Shown: in pieces, positions 31,287 to 40,750 of the stretch
How the letters are laid out: each line of letters begins with the position of its first letter
Numbering within the stretch: position 1 is the first letter of the stretch
NCBI RefSeq assembly: GCF_036245475.1
Contig: NZ_BTPM01000003.1
Span: 1 to 64,000 of the forward strand
From: Vibrio sp. 10N
GTDB taxonomy: Bacteria > Pseudomonadota > Gammaproteobacteria > Enterobacterales > Vibrionaceae
Direction of reading: 5' to 3'
Length of the DNA: 64,000 nt
Position numbers and translations under genes: made by a program
The notes under the pieces: generated by a model
What the model saw: only the letters and a program-made list of their open reading frames with translations
What the model was told of the DNA's origin: nothing
The model's database searches: none

Positions 31287-31658
31287 CTATCGACTCTCCT
31301 GTTGTCTCAAGTGAACACAGTAATGCTTTGATCCATTCACTTGCTCATAACCTTGAGCGGTAACTAAAACCCGCTCGATATAATTTTCACTCTTTAACGA
31401 TACGCTCTCGGTGAGAGTATCTACTGTTTCAATCGAACCGTTACTTTCAATGGTCTTAGTTTCCAAATTCGAACTGGCCGTGACGGTCGAACCCAGCTCG
31501 TGAGCTAAATTTCCTTTAGCCAACGCGTTAGCAATAACTCTATCTTTTGAAAGGCTACCGGTTGTTTCCACGCAACCAGACGCTTCTATTGCTTGAGCGA
31601 AAAATGGCACAATCGCAGCGAACAATATCAGCGCAGACTTACCACTAACGGTTCGCAT
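31287..31658 (-). CDS. Secreted LPP20/FlgT-like small protein
   Basis: The start at 31658 (MRTVSGKSALILF) has GAGG at good spacing and overlaps the end of the 31645 gene by 14 bp. A signal peptide is followed by a domain of repeated KDRVIANALAKGNLAHELGSTVTAS and strands with two cysteines (ASGCVET, HYCVHL) that could pair. It resembles the ring-forming FlgT/LPP20-type beta-alpha fold. Function unknown. Confidence 0.55.
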   Translation of the reverse strand: MRTVSGKSALILFAAIVPFFAQAIEASGCVETTGSLSKDRVIANALAKGNLAHELGSTVTASSNLETKTIESNGSIETVDTLTESVSLKSENYIERVLVTAQGYEQVNGSKHYCVHLRQQESR

Positions 31659-32811
31659 ACTTACCTCGTAGAACCACAACCTCGGCCTCAACCTTAGTAG
31701 CGGCTTTAAGCTGTAATTCGCTCATGTATATTCGCACTGGATTTTCTGAACCATTATGCGCTAAATTATTCGATTTATTGTCCGAGTAATTGATTTTAAC
31801 ACCCTTATGACTTATAAATTTCGAACCTGCTGAAAGTGGTATGTATCGATATTTATCACCAATACTTACCTTTATCGCCAGATTATTATCAACGATATAA
31901 TCATACAGTTTTCTAGTATATGGCTCTTTCTGTCTATCAGCGCTATTTTCGCTTACAGACAAGTACGAAATATAAGTTCTCTCATTATATTTGGAATTAA
32001 AATACTTATCGAGAGTATCACGTACAGGCTTAGATTTTATGTTCCAACTTGCTTTAATGGAAACATCATATCCACTTCCAGATTTTGACATTTTCGGCTT
32101 ACCAAGAGTAACTTCCATTTCATTCTTGAAGTACCCGTAAACATTGTCCTGAATATCTTTGAGCGCTAACTCATATTCATTGTCATCGAGCATAGCCAGT
32201 TGAAAAAGCGTACCTTGCTCAAAAACTTGCTTTGTTGCTTCGCGGTTGGAGTTCAGGTCAGACAATATCGCATCCCGCGAAGCCATCAGGTCTGCGCGAG
32301 TCGTACCTGAACTGTTGATTTTCTTGGTTAGCTCAACAAGCTGCGCCTGTAGCTTGGCGTTCTTGGTCTTTAGCTGTTCTATTTTAGCAAGACGCTCGGG
32401 GTCGGATTTTAGTTTGGCTAAACCGTCATTAATCGCCTTCTTTGACAAACGAATCGTTGAATCACCGGTTAACACTATGCTTCCAGATTGATTAACACTA
32501 CGTTTGAAGTCACTGTCCGTTACCTCTAAGAATCCCGCAGAGAGCACCTTAACTTGCTCTTTCGTTATCTTGTTTCCATCAACAACCAATGTCGATTCAA
32601 CGTAGGTTCCGGCATAGTCCGTCGCAGATCTCTTTGCCTGTTCAAGTACGATACCTTTTGCGCTGGTCAGTGTGTCGTTATCACCCAACACGTATTTTTC
32701 ACTTACATTAAGTACTATATGGCTTTTGTTGTCTGTTATTACACTGACTTCGGCGTAAGCGTGACCGGCTAATAAAATAGCTAATAATGGTCCGATATGT
32801 TTGGGTTTCAT
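31645..32811 (-). CDS. FlgT-like secreted protein
   Basis: The start at 32811 (MKPKHIGPLLAILLAGHAYAEV) gives a clean signal peptide. The next 90 residues (SAKGIVLEQAKRSATDYAGTYVESTLVVDGNKITKEQVKVLSAGFLE) match the pattern of the FlgT N-terminal domain, which forms the H-ring of the Vibrio flagellar motor; then comes a coiled coil (ERLAKIEQLKTKNAKLQAQLVEL) and a second similar domain. It lies with two other LPP20-like genes just downstream of traN. Confidence 0.6.
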   Translation of the reverse strand: MKPKHIGPLLAILLAGHAYAEVSVITDNKSHIVLNVSEKYVLGDNDTLTSAKGIVLEQAKRSATDYAGTYVESTLVVDGNKITKEQVKVLSAGFLEVTDSDFKRSVNQSGSIVLTGDSTIRLSKKAINDGLAKLKSDPERLAKIEQLKTKNAKLQAQLVELTKKINSSGTTRADLMASRDAILSDLNSNREATKQVFEQGTLFQLAMLDDNEYELALKDIQDNVYGYFKNEMEVTLGKPKMSKSGSGYDVSIKASWNIKSKPVRDTLDKYFNSKYNERTYISYLSVSENSADRQKEPYTRKLYDYIVDNNLAIKVSIGDKYRYIPLSAGSKFISHKGVKINYSDNKSNNLAHNGSENPVRIYMSELQLKAATKVEAEVVVLRGKYANR

Positions 32812-32873
32812 GTGAACATCCATTTCAAAAAAAAGCGCCAATAGCAAGGCTAAAGGCGCAAATGAGCAGGTTA

Positions 32874-33740
32874 CTACTCTGGCTTAACAAATTCGTGTTT
32901 TTTACCTTGGGTGTAGATAGCAGGGACGATTACGCTAGGGTACGTATAGACCTTTTTATTTCCTCTCGCCTTGGGAAATGACGGTGTGTATATATAGAAT
33001 TGACTTGGCAACGCCTTTGTATATCTTTTATAAAAATCATCAAAACGCACTTCGTTTTTAGTAGACGCCAACAACAATGGTGACGGTGGCGTAACTAGTA
33101 AATGTGATGCGTCATTATTCCCAAATGTAACACCATACGTATATACCTCTTGAATTTCACCATCTACTTCAAAGTGCCCTTCTTGTAATAATTCAGCCCT
33201 TACGTCCTTCGCCGTTACAAGACCAGATAATTCTCCATCGATTGTCAGAATATCGAAAGGGGAATCGTCTGTTTCAATCTCTACTTTGCCGTAATATGTA
33301 AGCGCTTGAGTTGCTGCTTGATGTGTTACTCGAACAATATAGTTTGCCGCGTCTAGCTTGCTATCAAAGTCTGATTTCTTCAACACCACAATGAAACGAC
33401 TATTTGCTGCGGTATGACCTGAATTAGCTAAGTAAGCAGCGCCACCGCCAGCAACATTGATAATGCCCGTTAGATTACCTGTCAAGATAGTTAAAGAACC
33501 CAACACCACTGATGCTTCCGCACCACTCGGACGCGTCAGTTTGGCTTTAACATCATTTACTTCTTCACGCGTAAAGTCTCTCAAAGGGCTGTCATTTCGC
33601 ATTAAAGACGTTTGATTGGCGATGTTGTACGCATAGCTGGCGTTGGAATCAAACTCTCGTGGTTCTACTGGCTCTGGTGTAGATTGGCAACCACTTAGAA
33701 CCAATGCCGTCATCAAAGTCAGTGTTGTTTTTATCTTCAT
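32874..33740 (-). CDS. Lipoprotein, first gene of the FlgT-like cluster
   Basis: 288 residues with lipobox VLSGC at residue 18 and an acidic linker after it. A glycine-rich hydrophobic segment (about 95-115, ILTGNLTGIINVAGGGAAYL) could insert in a membrane. No family recognised. It has a plasmid-type promoter and is followed by the FlgT-like gene after 62 bp. Confidence 0.6.
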   Translation of the reverse strand: MKIKTTLTLMTALVLSGCQSTPEPVEPREFDSNASYAYNIANQTSLMRNDSPLRDFTREEVNDVKAKLTRPSGAEASVVLGSLTILTGNLTGIINVAGGGAAYLANSGHTAANSRFIVVLKKSDFDSKLDAANYIVRVTHQAATQALTYYGKVEIETDDSPFDILTIDGELSGLVTAKDVRAELLQEGHFEVDGEIQEVYTYGVTFGNNDASHLLVTPPSPLLLASTKNEVRFDDFYKRYTKALPSQFYIYTPSFPKARGNKKVYTYPSVIVPAIYTQGKKHEFVKPE

Positions 33741-33772
33741 GCTAAAAATCCGTTTTGTTGTCTTTTAATTCT

Positions 33773-33801
33773 ATTATCTCAGCTCTTTATAAATTCCAAA
33801 A
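33773..33801 (-). promoter_or_regulatory. Plasmid-type promoter of the FlgT-like cluster
   Basis: TTTTGGAAT (33793..33801), 14 nt, GATAAT (33773..33778) on the minus strand; start predicted about 26 nt before the lipoprotein ATG. It makes the cluster a separate transcription unit from traN. Confidence 0.5.
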
Positions 33802-33833
33802 TCGAACATCGATATATGCTAACCAGTTCTAAA

Positions 33834-36800
33834 TTATTGATTTCTATTCCAACCATCTTCGTATGCGTCACGGCGTATGCCATCAATGTCCACCTCTTTG
33901 AAGCGCTCTTGGTTACGCTCTAACACATCCATTCTATCATCGTTTGTTTTTAAGGATGAGCCGCTACCAGTCAGCGAGTCCAAATCTATATCAACCATAT
34001 CGGTATAATTATCGGTTTTAATTAGAATCCCAATCCACTCATCCAGATTCACTTGATCCCAATCGACCTTATCCAACTCTGCTATGCCAATTCCACGACA
34101 ATTCGGACTCTCAGGCGTTCCCCAATCCAGCCCCATTTGCGGTTGCTTATAGATCTGCTCCATCATGATTCTCGACAACGGGCTATCAAACGCACAATGG
34201 ACATTTCGCTTCTCAATACATGCAAATAAGACTTCTGTTTTGCAGTAAGAGCCTATGTAGTGCGTAGACAGTAAATCGCGCTTCATTGCCAAATCGAGCT
34301 CTTCATCTTCACAAGCATAAATAATATTTATGAGCAAATTGAATACGACGTAGGCTAAGTAAGCGTAATAGCAATACATCAAGACCTGTCCAACAGCCGC
34401 CATTTGCGCTGAAGCTTGAATGACTGTTTCCTTTGTTGCTGTATCTACTGTGGTTTTAAAGAACAACTTAGCTACTTCATCACTGAATACACTCTTCAAA
34501 AACTCATTCGTGTATGTCATTACCGCTTGCGAGAACGTATGCATCATGCCTTCTGTTGCAGCTTCACCCGCAGCCTGTCCAACACCGGTTGCAGCATCAG
34601 CACCACTCGCCCACGGCGATGATACAAAGTTCCATGCGGCATCAGCACCTTCCGCAACGTACCCTTTGCCCATTTCCCATACACCGTGATAGCCTTCGAT
34701 GTTAAATACCGCGCCGGTCATGGCATCCATACTCATCATGCTTCTAGTCAGTGAAATGTAATCTGATAGGCTGACCGCGACAGGGTTTTCACAGCAGTTT
34801 TGCATACCGCCCACGGCAATCTTGCACTCCATTGCCTCGCCTCTGAATAGCTCGCAAGTCACATTTTGGTCGCCACCGGCAGAGGCCGACTGAGGGGCAG
34901 CGAAGGATTGGACTTGTGGCGCTGAATTGGCCTGAACTTGAGGTGCCGCCGCCATAGCTCTCACGCCTAACTGCGTTTGCGCCATTTGGTACGTCTCTAA
35001 GTCGTTTTCCATCGTCTCTGCGATTTCACCAAACTTACCAGCGATGTACTTATTCATCGACTCTTGAGTGACTTGTGACTCTTCTGTGTCATGAAGCTCA
35101 GCGTTAGCAACAACGGACGGAATCGCCGCATCCATCAGATAGGCGAACGGTGCCAATACGGTTTGCATAAGCTGTTTTAGTTGGACGTTGGCAACTTGCT
35201 CGCTGTTAGCTTGGTCGTTATCTTTGAACTCTACAGATGTGGTATTGATAGCATCATAGCGGTCAACCACACAGCGCATTTCTTGTTCATTCCACACAGG
35301 AAACTGGGAAGGACAGCTCATTTCTACTGGCATAGTTTCCGGCTGCATCCAGCATTCTGACCTATTGGGATGAAGTACAAATGGACTATTACAAACTGGT
35401 GTATAGTTCGTAGTCAGTTCACGCTTACATTGATTGCCTACTAATGAGTACCCATTGGGGCAAGTATTTATAATCCCTCTCGTTTCTAGTTTTGAGCAGG
35501 TTCCGTGAATTAGGGTATAACCACTAGGGCATACTTTTACCTTATCAGCGTATTCGGATGAATAACACTTACCATTTACGTATGTTTTTCCACCACAAGT
35601 ATATCCTTTGGTACCATACTCAATTCCTATATTTTCACTTGCACCACTTCTATTACATTGGTACTTACAGCTACTACTATCGAGCAATTGTGTATTACCT
35701 GTACACGAACTTGGCGTTTTGCAATAGCTTGTCCTTGATGTGGGATTTGTTAACTTTCGACAACTCCCATTACTCTCGTTAAAGCCTGAAGGACAAACAA
35801 TACTTGGTGAAGAGTAACTGTACTTTTCACATATATTCCCGCTCAACGTATATCCACTTGGGCATATTGGAATAGCAGGTGTAGCCTCCTTTCTTTTACA
35901 AGTGTCACTATTAGAGTCATACGAATAACCATTAGGGCAATTTTTATTGATACTCAGCCTAACTGATATGCAGTTGTCATCTAAATAGTCAAACTTATTG
36001 TCTCCTTCTACTAACTCATAGTTTTCAGGACATTCCAAAATAGGAGGGACTTCGCAATACCCAGTTAGGCTATTTAGATCATGTTCATTATTCGGGCAGC
36101 TATTCGGAATAGTGCCATCCACATCACTGGTACACACTTCATGGAAAACATCCGTTCCTAGACGCTGTACAGCATTTCCGCAAGTGTATGCCTGTTGTCC
36201 TTTTTGAACTGCAATACATTGCGTCACAGAACTGTTATCCGCGATAACGGCATTCTGCTTGACCACTTGAATACCGTTTCGATGTGACGCAGCGTAGAAG
36301 TTCGCATCATCATAGTCGCAACCTAAGTTGCTCAAGCATTTATCTAACGTCGCGTTATAGACATACCCCTCGGCGCAGCCCTCTACGGGATAGTATCGAT
36401 CAGGCGGCGATTCAGGGTCGAACGGGCGTTCAGGAACACCGACGCAGCTCATATCAGAACGGGCGTATTTGAGCATTTCTAGGTAGGCATTAACTTCACC
36501 AAAGTCTTCGTTTGGCATATCTCGAACCGGCGAATAGCAGCTTTCACCGATGCATTGTATTTGGCCGTCACAACGCAGAACCTCTTCTTCCGTTTCTTGG
36601 CCGGTACTGGCAGTAAAACCGCAGTCATAGGTATCTTCTTGAACGTAGCAATTCCCGCTGTCACCCTGTGCGCCACCGACACATTCCGTCTTTATATAGC
36701 TGCATTCAGGATCTTCTTCATATTGCTGACAGGTATTTCTATCTATCGTGTCATTATCAAAGCACGTTTCGATGCCATCCATGTTCGTAAAGCAAATTTG

Positions 36801-38126
36801 ACCATCGTTAAACCCGCAATCAGACACAACATCAACACGCTTACAAAATGGGCTAATGCCAAGATCAAATATAGGGTTTGATTGGAAGTCGCTTTCGCAA
36901 ACCTTTATGCCATTGTCGGTACGACAACCATTTTCATCGAGAGCTGGCATGTCGGTACAGGTTATATGACCGGTACAATAGCCATCATCAAGTTGTTTTT
37001 TGATCTCCAGAGCTTTGTCGATTTGCTCTAATGTAGTCCATACGTCGTTATATATGAGTTTGGTTGGATCATAGTGAATAAGAATGGAAGAAAAGCCTTC
37101 GCCACCTTTATCATCGCCACCGGAATCGACAAGGGTTTCATTCTTAAATTTGACAGTATCGTACTCACCTATTTGGGTAAATGAACCCGTGATATCAATA
37201 TCAGGCCATTTATCCCAAGAGGTACTTAACTCGCAGCCTTTACCAATAGCCCAAGTTGGAAAGCTGCTATAGGGTCCAATGTAGATGATGTCCTCATTTA
37301 ATGATACTCGGAAATAATCATCAAACTTAGCCCTCTCAAGCTTAGCACTGATGATAGCGTCGGGCTGAATGACCTCTAGCTCCATTTCCTCTGTTTCTAA
37401 GACGCATCGCCCTCCCCAGTAGTCATTACCTACAGTACCAACCCACGTTCTCAAACAGCCATCACCACATTCACCAATGTTCACGGGGCCGCTATGGTGT
37501 TTTATTATCCCCACCTCATAGTCATGAACAATGGTAAAAGACTCTTCAATAGCCGGAAGCTTTTCGCAGGTTTCGTATTTTGGCACATGGTAACTGTTAC
37601 CACTGCTGACCAACTCTTTATCGATTTCACAGTTCGCAAAGCCTTTGGCAATATCTGGAAGATTCGCCAACACATTATCGGTGTTGTTCCACATTGGGTC
37701 ATTGGTCAAATCAGGCTTCTGAGAGCTGAAGGATGTTTTCAGAATGTGATAAGCAATTTCACCGGATGTTTCTGCGGTTTCTGCCGTTTTTTGATCATAT
37801 TTTTTTTGAGCTTGCTGACCTTGCAATAGGGTTTTTCCGTCATTGCCGTAGGTATTTGTCTCGGCTGGTAGGTAATCGTTGCTCTTTTGACCGGTTAACT
37901 GCTTGCTACTCGATAACACTTGCCCATTGACAATCACATCACCATCAGCATTGATGCGAGGCAATGAACGGCTGCTTAATTGCGTCGCTAATTGGTTCGC
38001 TTCAGCAATAGCATTCGCCATTCTGTCTTGCGCGTAAGCAATATGCGCTGTCAACGTCTGCGTGGTAATAATCAGCGTGTAGCTGATTGCTTTACCTACA
38101 CGACCAAAGAAACGATCTCTAAGCAC
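33834..38126 (-). CDS. traN: TraN, outer-membrane mating-pair stabilisation adhesin
   Basis: 1430 residues, signal peptide at the N-terminus (cleavage near AYAQ). TraN is the cysteine-rich outer-membrane protein that contacts the recipient; F TraN is about 600 residues and SXT-type ones about 900. The extra length here includes a row of at least six short cysteine repeats of form CPxGYxL-x-GxxCxK (residues about 700-940), resembling small EGF-like knots. Later segments carry the conserved NVTCELFRGEAMECKIAVGGMQNCCENP and C-terminal IGSYCKTEVLFACIEKRNVHCAFDSPLSRIMMEQ block of TraN. It begins 1 bp after the 38127 gene stop. Confidence 0.88.
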   Translation of the reverse strand: MLRDRFFGRVGKAISYTLIITTQTLTAHIAYAQDRMANAIAEANQLATQLSSRSLPRINADGDVIVNGQVLSSSKQLTGQKSNDYLPAETNTYGNDGKTLLQGQQAQKKYDQKTAETAETSGEIAYHILKTSFSSQKPDLTNDPMWNNTDNVLANLPDIAKGFANCEIDKELVSSGNSYHVPKYETCEKLPAIEESFTIVHDYEVGIIKHHSGPVNIGECGDGCLRTWVGTVGNDYWGGRCVLETEEMELEVIQPDAIISAKLERAKFDDYFRVSLNEDIIYIGPYSSFPTWAIGKGCELSTSWDKWPDIDITGSFTQIGEYDTVKFKNETLVDSGGDDKGGEGFSSILIHYDPTKLIYNDVWTTLEQIDKALEIKKQLDDGYCTGHITCTDMPALDENGCRTDNGIKVCESDFQSNPIFDLGISPFCKRVDVVSDCGFNDGQICFTNMDGIETCFDNDTIDRNTCQQYEEDPECSYIKTECVGGAQGDSGNCYVQEDTYDCGFTASTGQETEEEVLRCDGQIQCIGESCYSPVRDMPNEDFGEVNAYLEMLKYARSDMSCVGVPERPFDPESPPDRYYPVEGCAEGYVYNATLDKCLSNLGCDYDDANFYAASHRNGIQVVKQNAVIADNSSVTQCIAVQKGQQAYTCGNAVQRLGTDVFHEVCTSDVDGTIPNSCPNNEHDLNSLTGYCEVPPILECPENYELVEGDNKFDYLDDNCISVRLSINKNCPNGYSYDSNSDTCKRKEATPAIPICPSGYTLSGNICEKYSYSSPSIVCPSGFNESNGSCRKLTNPTSRTSYCKTPSSCTGNTQLLDSSSCKYQCNRSGASENIGIEYGTKGYTCGGKTYVNGKCYSSEYADKVKVCPSGYTLIHGTCSKLETRGIINTCPNGYSLVGNQCKRELTTNYTPVCNSPFVLHPNRSECWMQPETMPVEMSCPSQFPVWNEQEMRCVVDRYDAINTTSVEFKDNDQANSEQVANVQLKQLMQTVLAPFAYLMDAAIPSVVANAELHDTEESQVTQESMNKYIAGKFGEIAETMENDLETYQMAQTQLGVRAMAAAPQVQANSAPQVQSFAAPQSASAGGDQNVTCELFRGEAMECKIAVGGMQNCCENPVAVSLSDYISLTRSMMSMDAMTGAVFNIEGYHGVWEMGKGYVAEGADAAWNFVSSPWASGADAATGVGQAAGEAATEGMMHTFSQAVMTYTNEFLKSVFSDEVAKLFFKTTVDTATKETVIQASAQMAAVGQVLMYCYYAYLAYVVFNLLINIIYACEDEELDLAMKRDLLSTHYIGSYCKTEVLFACIEKRNVHCAFDSPLSRIMMEQIYKQPQMGLDWGTPESPNCRGIGIAELDKVDWDQVNLDEWIGILIKTDNYTDMVDIDLDSLTGSGSSLKTNDDRMDVLERNQERFKEVDIDGIRRDAYEDGWNRNQ

Positions 38127-38393
38127 TTAAAAAACCCCTCCGTTTCTTTCAAATACGACATAGAGCTCAGCTCTACTCCTAGTCGATACTGAGCAGTCAG
38201 GGTACAGAACTAAGCCATTCTGAAATTCGATTTTTTCAACGCCGCACCTGGTCATTTGTTGAGCAATGTACTTCGCTTCGATGGAGCCAGACTCCAATTC
38301 AAATGCACAATAGATGGACTTTCCATTACAAATGTTTGAATGAAAATAGTCATCTAAGGTGACGGCGTTACTTGCATACGCGACATTGTTCAT
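38127..38393 (-). CDS. Hypothetical 88-aa protein before traN
   Basis: Short protein (MNNVAYASNAVTLDDYFHS...) with three cysteines (NIC, YC, RC) and a C-terminal strand AELYVVFERNGG. AGGT before the ATG. It could be periplasmic, but its N-terminus is only weakly hydrophobic. Co-transcribed with traN. Family unknown. Confidence 0.55.
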   Translation of the reverse strand: MNNVAYASNAVTLDDYFHSNICNGKSIYCAFELESGSIEAKYIAQQMTRCGVEKIEFQNGLVLYPDCSVSTRSRAELYVVFERNGGVF

Positions 38394-38433
38394 TTGTACC
38401 TCGATTCCCCCTTCATGACAAAGGGGGTATGTT

Positions 38434-39081
38434 TTATGCGACGATCTCTTCTTCAGCTTCGGCTTTTTCTACTGTTTTGGCGTTCTTTTTACTTTCAATA
38501 ACCGCTTCGGCTAGTGCTTCTTCGGCACCAATTTCTTTAACTGCCTCGGTCACTTCTGACTCTTTACCTTCGTTGCGAGCAATTTCCATCGCACGGCGAG
38601 AAATATTATTAATCTGACTGGATAGATTGCGTAGGTGGCGACCTAATTTCATGACTTGCGTAGTGCGACTTTTCGATGTGACTTCACCAGCAAACCAAAG
38701 GGAGTCAATAAGATTAATACAGCGTTCAAACTTCATAATCAGCTTGAGATAGCTTGCGCATAGCGGGGAGTAGATTTTGTAGTTTCGAGAAAACTCTTCC
38801 GTGTACTTGGCCTCATCAGCCTCACACGCTTCGACCCTTTCACTGAGTTTCAAAACATCTTGATCAAAGACATCGTGTTTGGCATCAAAGATACGTTTAA
38901 CTTCATCGTTGGCCGCTTCTGCTACTTGGCCGTCAGCAATGTAGTACAGGATGACATCCAGCGCGTACAAAGAGGACATAGTACGGTTGACGAAGTTCTC
39001 ACACGCATCAATGCTCGATTGTGAGTTAACGACAAGTTGTCGTTCGATATTGGGTCTTGAGTATTTACGTTTGTTCGCCAT
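38434..39081 (-). CDS. Hypothetical 215-aa helical protein in the tra operon
   Basis: Cytoplasmic, almost wholly helical, with an NISRRAMEIARN segment and a highly charged Ala/Glu/Lys tail. The build recalls the DUF1845 / PFL_4669 family of integrative elements, but I cannot confirm it. Position between the lipoprotein and the traN pair suggests an accessory of transfer. Confidence 0.5.
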   Translation of the reverse strand: MANKRKYSRPNIERQLVVNSQSSIDACENFVNRTMSSLYALDVILYYIADGQVAEAANDEVKRIFDAKHDVFDQDVLKLSERVEACEADEAKYTEEFSRNYKIYSPLCASYLKLIMKFERCINLIDSLWFAGEVTSKSRTTQVMKLGRHLRNLSSQINNISRRAMEIARNEGKESEVTEAVKEIGAEEALAEAVIESKKNAKTVEKAEAEEEIVA

Positions 39082-39082
39082 T

Positions 39083-39202
39083 TCATTTCTCCGTTGATTG
39101 ACGTTGTTGCTCGATAATAAAGTTGCTTGGTTTACACATAACCGTGCTTTCGCAACCCATCATCACGATAGAGCTGACCAGAATCAAAAGGATGATTTTC
39201 AT
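39083..39202 (-). CDS. 39-aa lipoprotein
   Basis: MKIILLILVSSIVMMGCESTV is a lipoprotein signal with lipobox VMMGC; only about 22 residues remain after the lipidated cysteine, with one more Cys. Its ATG overlaps the stop of the transglycosylase gene (ATGA), so translation is coupled. Tiny lipoproteins at this place in F-like systems may act in entry exclusion or envelope anchoring; unproven. Confidence 0.6.
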   Translation of the reverse strand: MKIILLILVSSIVMMGCESTVMCKPSNFIIEQQRQSTEK

Positions 39203-39639
39203 TTCTGCAACTCCATCAAATTGATTTGTACAAGGTCGATATACCTATCTCTTGCTTTCTTTCGAGACTCACGATATCCCGCGTTATATGCGCCCACCGC
39301 TAACCAACCGTCGCCAGTTTGAGCCATGTTCTGCGCTAATATCCAAGCCCCAACATAAACATTGGTGCAGGGTTCATTAATAACACTGTTCTCGGAAACT
39401 CCGAAATCAGCGAGCCGAGCGAACCAAGAGCTATTAATTTGCATCAACCCGTAATCCGTTGTGCCATTCGTATTCGAGTCATTGATTGCGTTCGGGTCGA
39501 GCCGTGATTCTGTATAAGCAATGGCTTTGAGTAGCAATGGGTTAATATCGAACTTTTTACCGGCCTCATCAAAACAGAAGCCGTAGCTGTTCATTGAAAA
39601 CATCAAGAGTATTAAAGTAACTCGATACATATATGCCAA
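39199..39639 (-). CDS. Lytic transglycosylase (SLT domain)
   Basis: 146 residues, signal peptide, then the SLT-type fold: catalytic Glu in AIAYTESRLDP, and the Y-G-L-M-Q-I-N motif (TDYGLMQINSSWF), followed by NVYVGAWILAQNM and AVGAYNAGY. It opens peptidoglycan for the transfer channel, as VirB1/orf169-like proteins do. 22 bp after traU. Confidence 0.85.
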   Translation of the reverse strand: MAYMYRVTLILLMFSMNSYGFCFDEAGKKFDINPLLLKAIAYTESRLDPNAINDSNTNGTTDYGLMQINSSWFARLADFGVSENSVINEPCTNVYVGAWILAQNMAQTGDGWLAVGAYNAGYRESRKKARDRYIDLVQINLMELQK

Positions 39640-39661
39640 ATGCCTATTCTTATGCGCTTAA

Positions 39662-40750
39662 CTAGTAGTAGGTTATGCAGCAGTCATTCCATTTCCACAG
39701 CATGTAAATATTGTCTTCTCTAGAAGGAATATTGCGCCACTCACCCCACATAATGGCCGGTGCGCCTATCTCATGAGCCCCGCCGTCGCCGCCCGTTCTC
39801 TTTTCTACCGTCCCATCTTCTTTCTCAATAGCAAAGACTCGGTTGTCACCGCGCTCGGGCACGGGATACATCATGTTCATCTTGTACTGAGACTTAGGAA
39901 TAGTTGGAAATATCTTCGATTCACACAGTGCATCATTGCCCATCGTTTGATGCGCCAACAAACGTCGGTGCAGCGCTGCTACGGAACGTGTTGCGAGTAA
40001 ACTGGTTTTGCTTGGTATCGAGCTCTTAGATTTGATAAAGCCGGTAAACGGATAGAGCTCACCCCATGCGCCAGCGCACCAATACATAGAATCTATCGGC
40101 TTGCCTACCGTCGCTGCGGCAGCGTCGGCCATACACGCGGCTATAGAGATAGGGTTAGAGAATATGGCGCTCTCAGGGTTAGCGAAAAAACCAAGCTCAG
40201 AGTCCATCCAAGTGGGGTCAAGCTCCGATATGTACATTAAGTCCATATCGATATACCCATCACCACAACGGCTTGGATAGAGCATTTCCAAAAGGACCAA
40301 TAGCGGGTAAGCGTAGTAGTGATAGTGCCAAAACGCGGGTTTGTCGCCCTCTAAGGTTTCTGTACTGCCGATATTGCCTCTCATACGTCCATTAGTTATC
40401 GACATATCGGTGCCATTGAGTGTCATCATGCAATCTGGCTGACGTACTAGTTCAATCAACCTTGATGGTTCGTACATCGCTTGAGTAAAGCCAGGTACAA
40501 AAATGCCGAGGTCATCTTGGCAGGAGCAGAAGACTTTATCTGAAGCTGCATCGGGCGCACCGCCTCCATCTGGACCCAATGTAATACCTGCCAGTTTGAT
40601 CGGATACATAGCATTCCACGGCACATCAGAGAACATGGAGCTATCCAAGATACCGGCATTTTGACACTCTCCAAGATTTGACGGCGTAGCCCCATACGTC
40701 GTACCTGCTGTCATTAACAAAGCTGATAATAGAAAGGCATGTGTTTTCAT
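39662..40750 (-). CDS. traU: TraU, pilus assembly / DNA transfer protein
   Basis: 362 residues with signal peptide (MKTHAFLLSALLMTAGTTYGA). Cysteine-rich TraU features: FCSCQDDLGIFVPGF, MYEPSRLIELVRQPDCM, WHYHYYAYPLL, CADAAAATVGKPIDSMYWCAGAWG and MLWKWNDCC at the end. F TraU is about 330 residues. The ATG overlaps the traW stop by 4 bp. Needs periplasmic disulfide formation in F. Confidence 0.9.
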   Translation of the reverse strand: MKTHAFLLSALLMTAGTTYGATPSNLGECQNAGILDSSMFSDVPWNAMYPIKLAGITLGPDGGGAPDAASDKVFCSCQDDLGIFVPGFTQAMYEPSRLIELVRQPDCMMTLNGTDMSITNGRMRGNIGSTETLEGDKPAFWHYHYYAYPLLVLLEMLYPSRCGDGYIDMDLMYISELDPTWMDSELGFFANPESAIFSNPISIAACMADAAAATVGKPIDSMYWCAGAWGELYPFTGFIKSKSSIPSKTSLLATRSVAALHRRLLAHQTMGNDALCESKIFPTIPKSQYKMNMMYPVPERGDNRVFAIEKEDGTVEKRTGGDGGAHEIGAPAIMWGEWRNIPSREDNIYMLWKWNDCCITYY

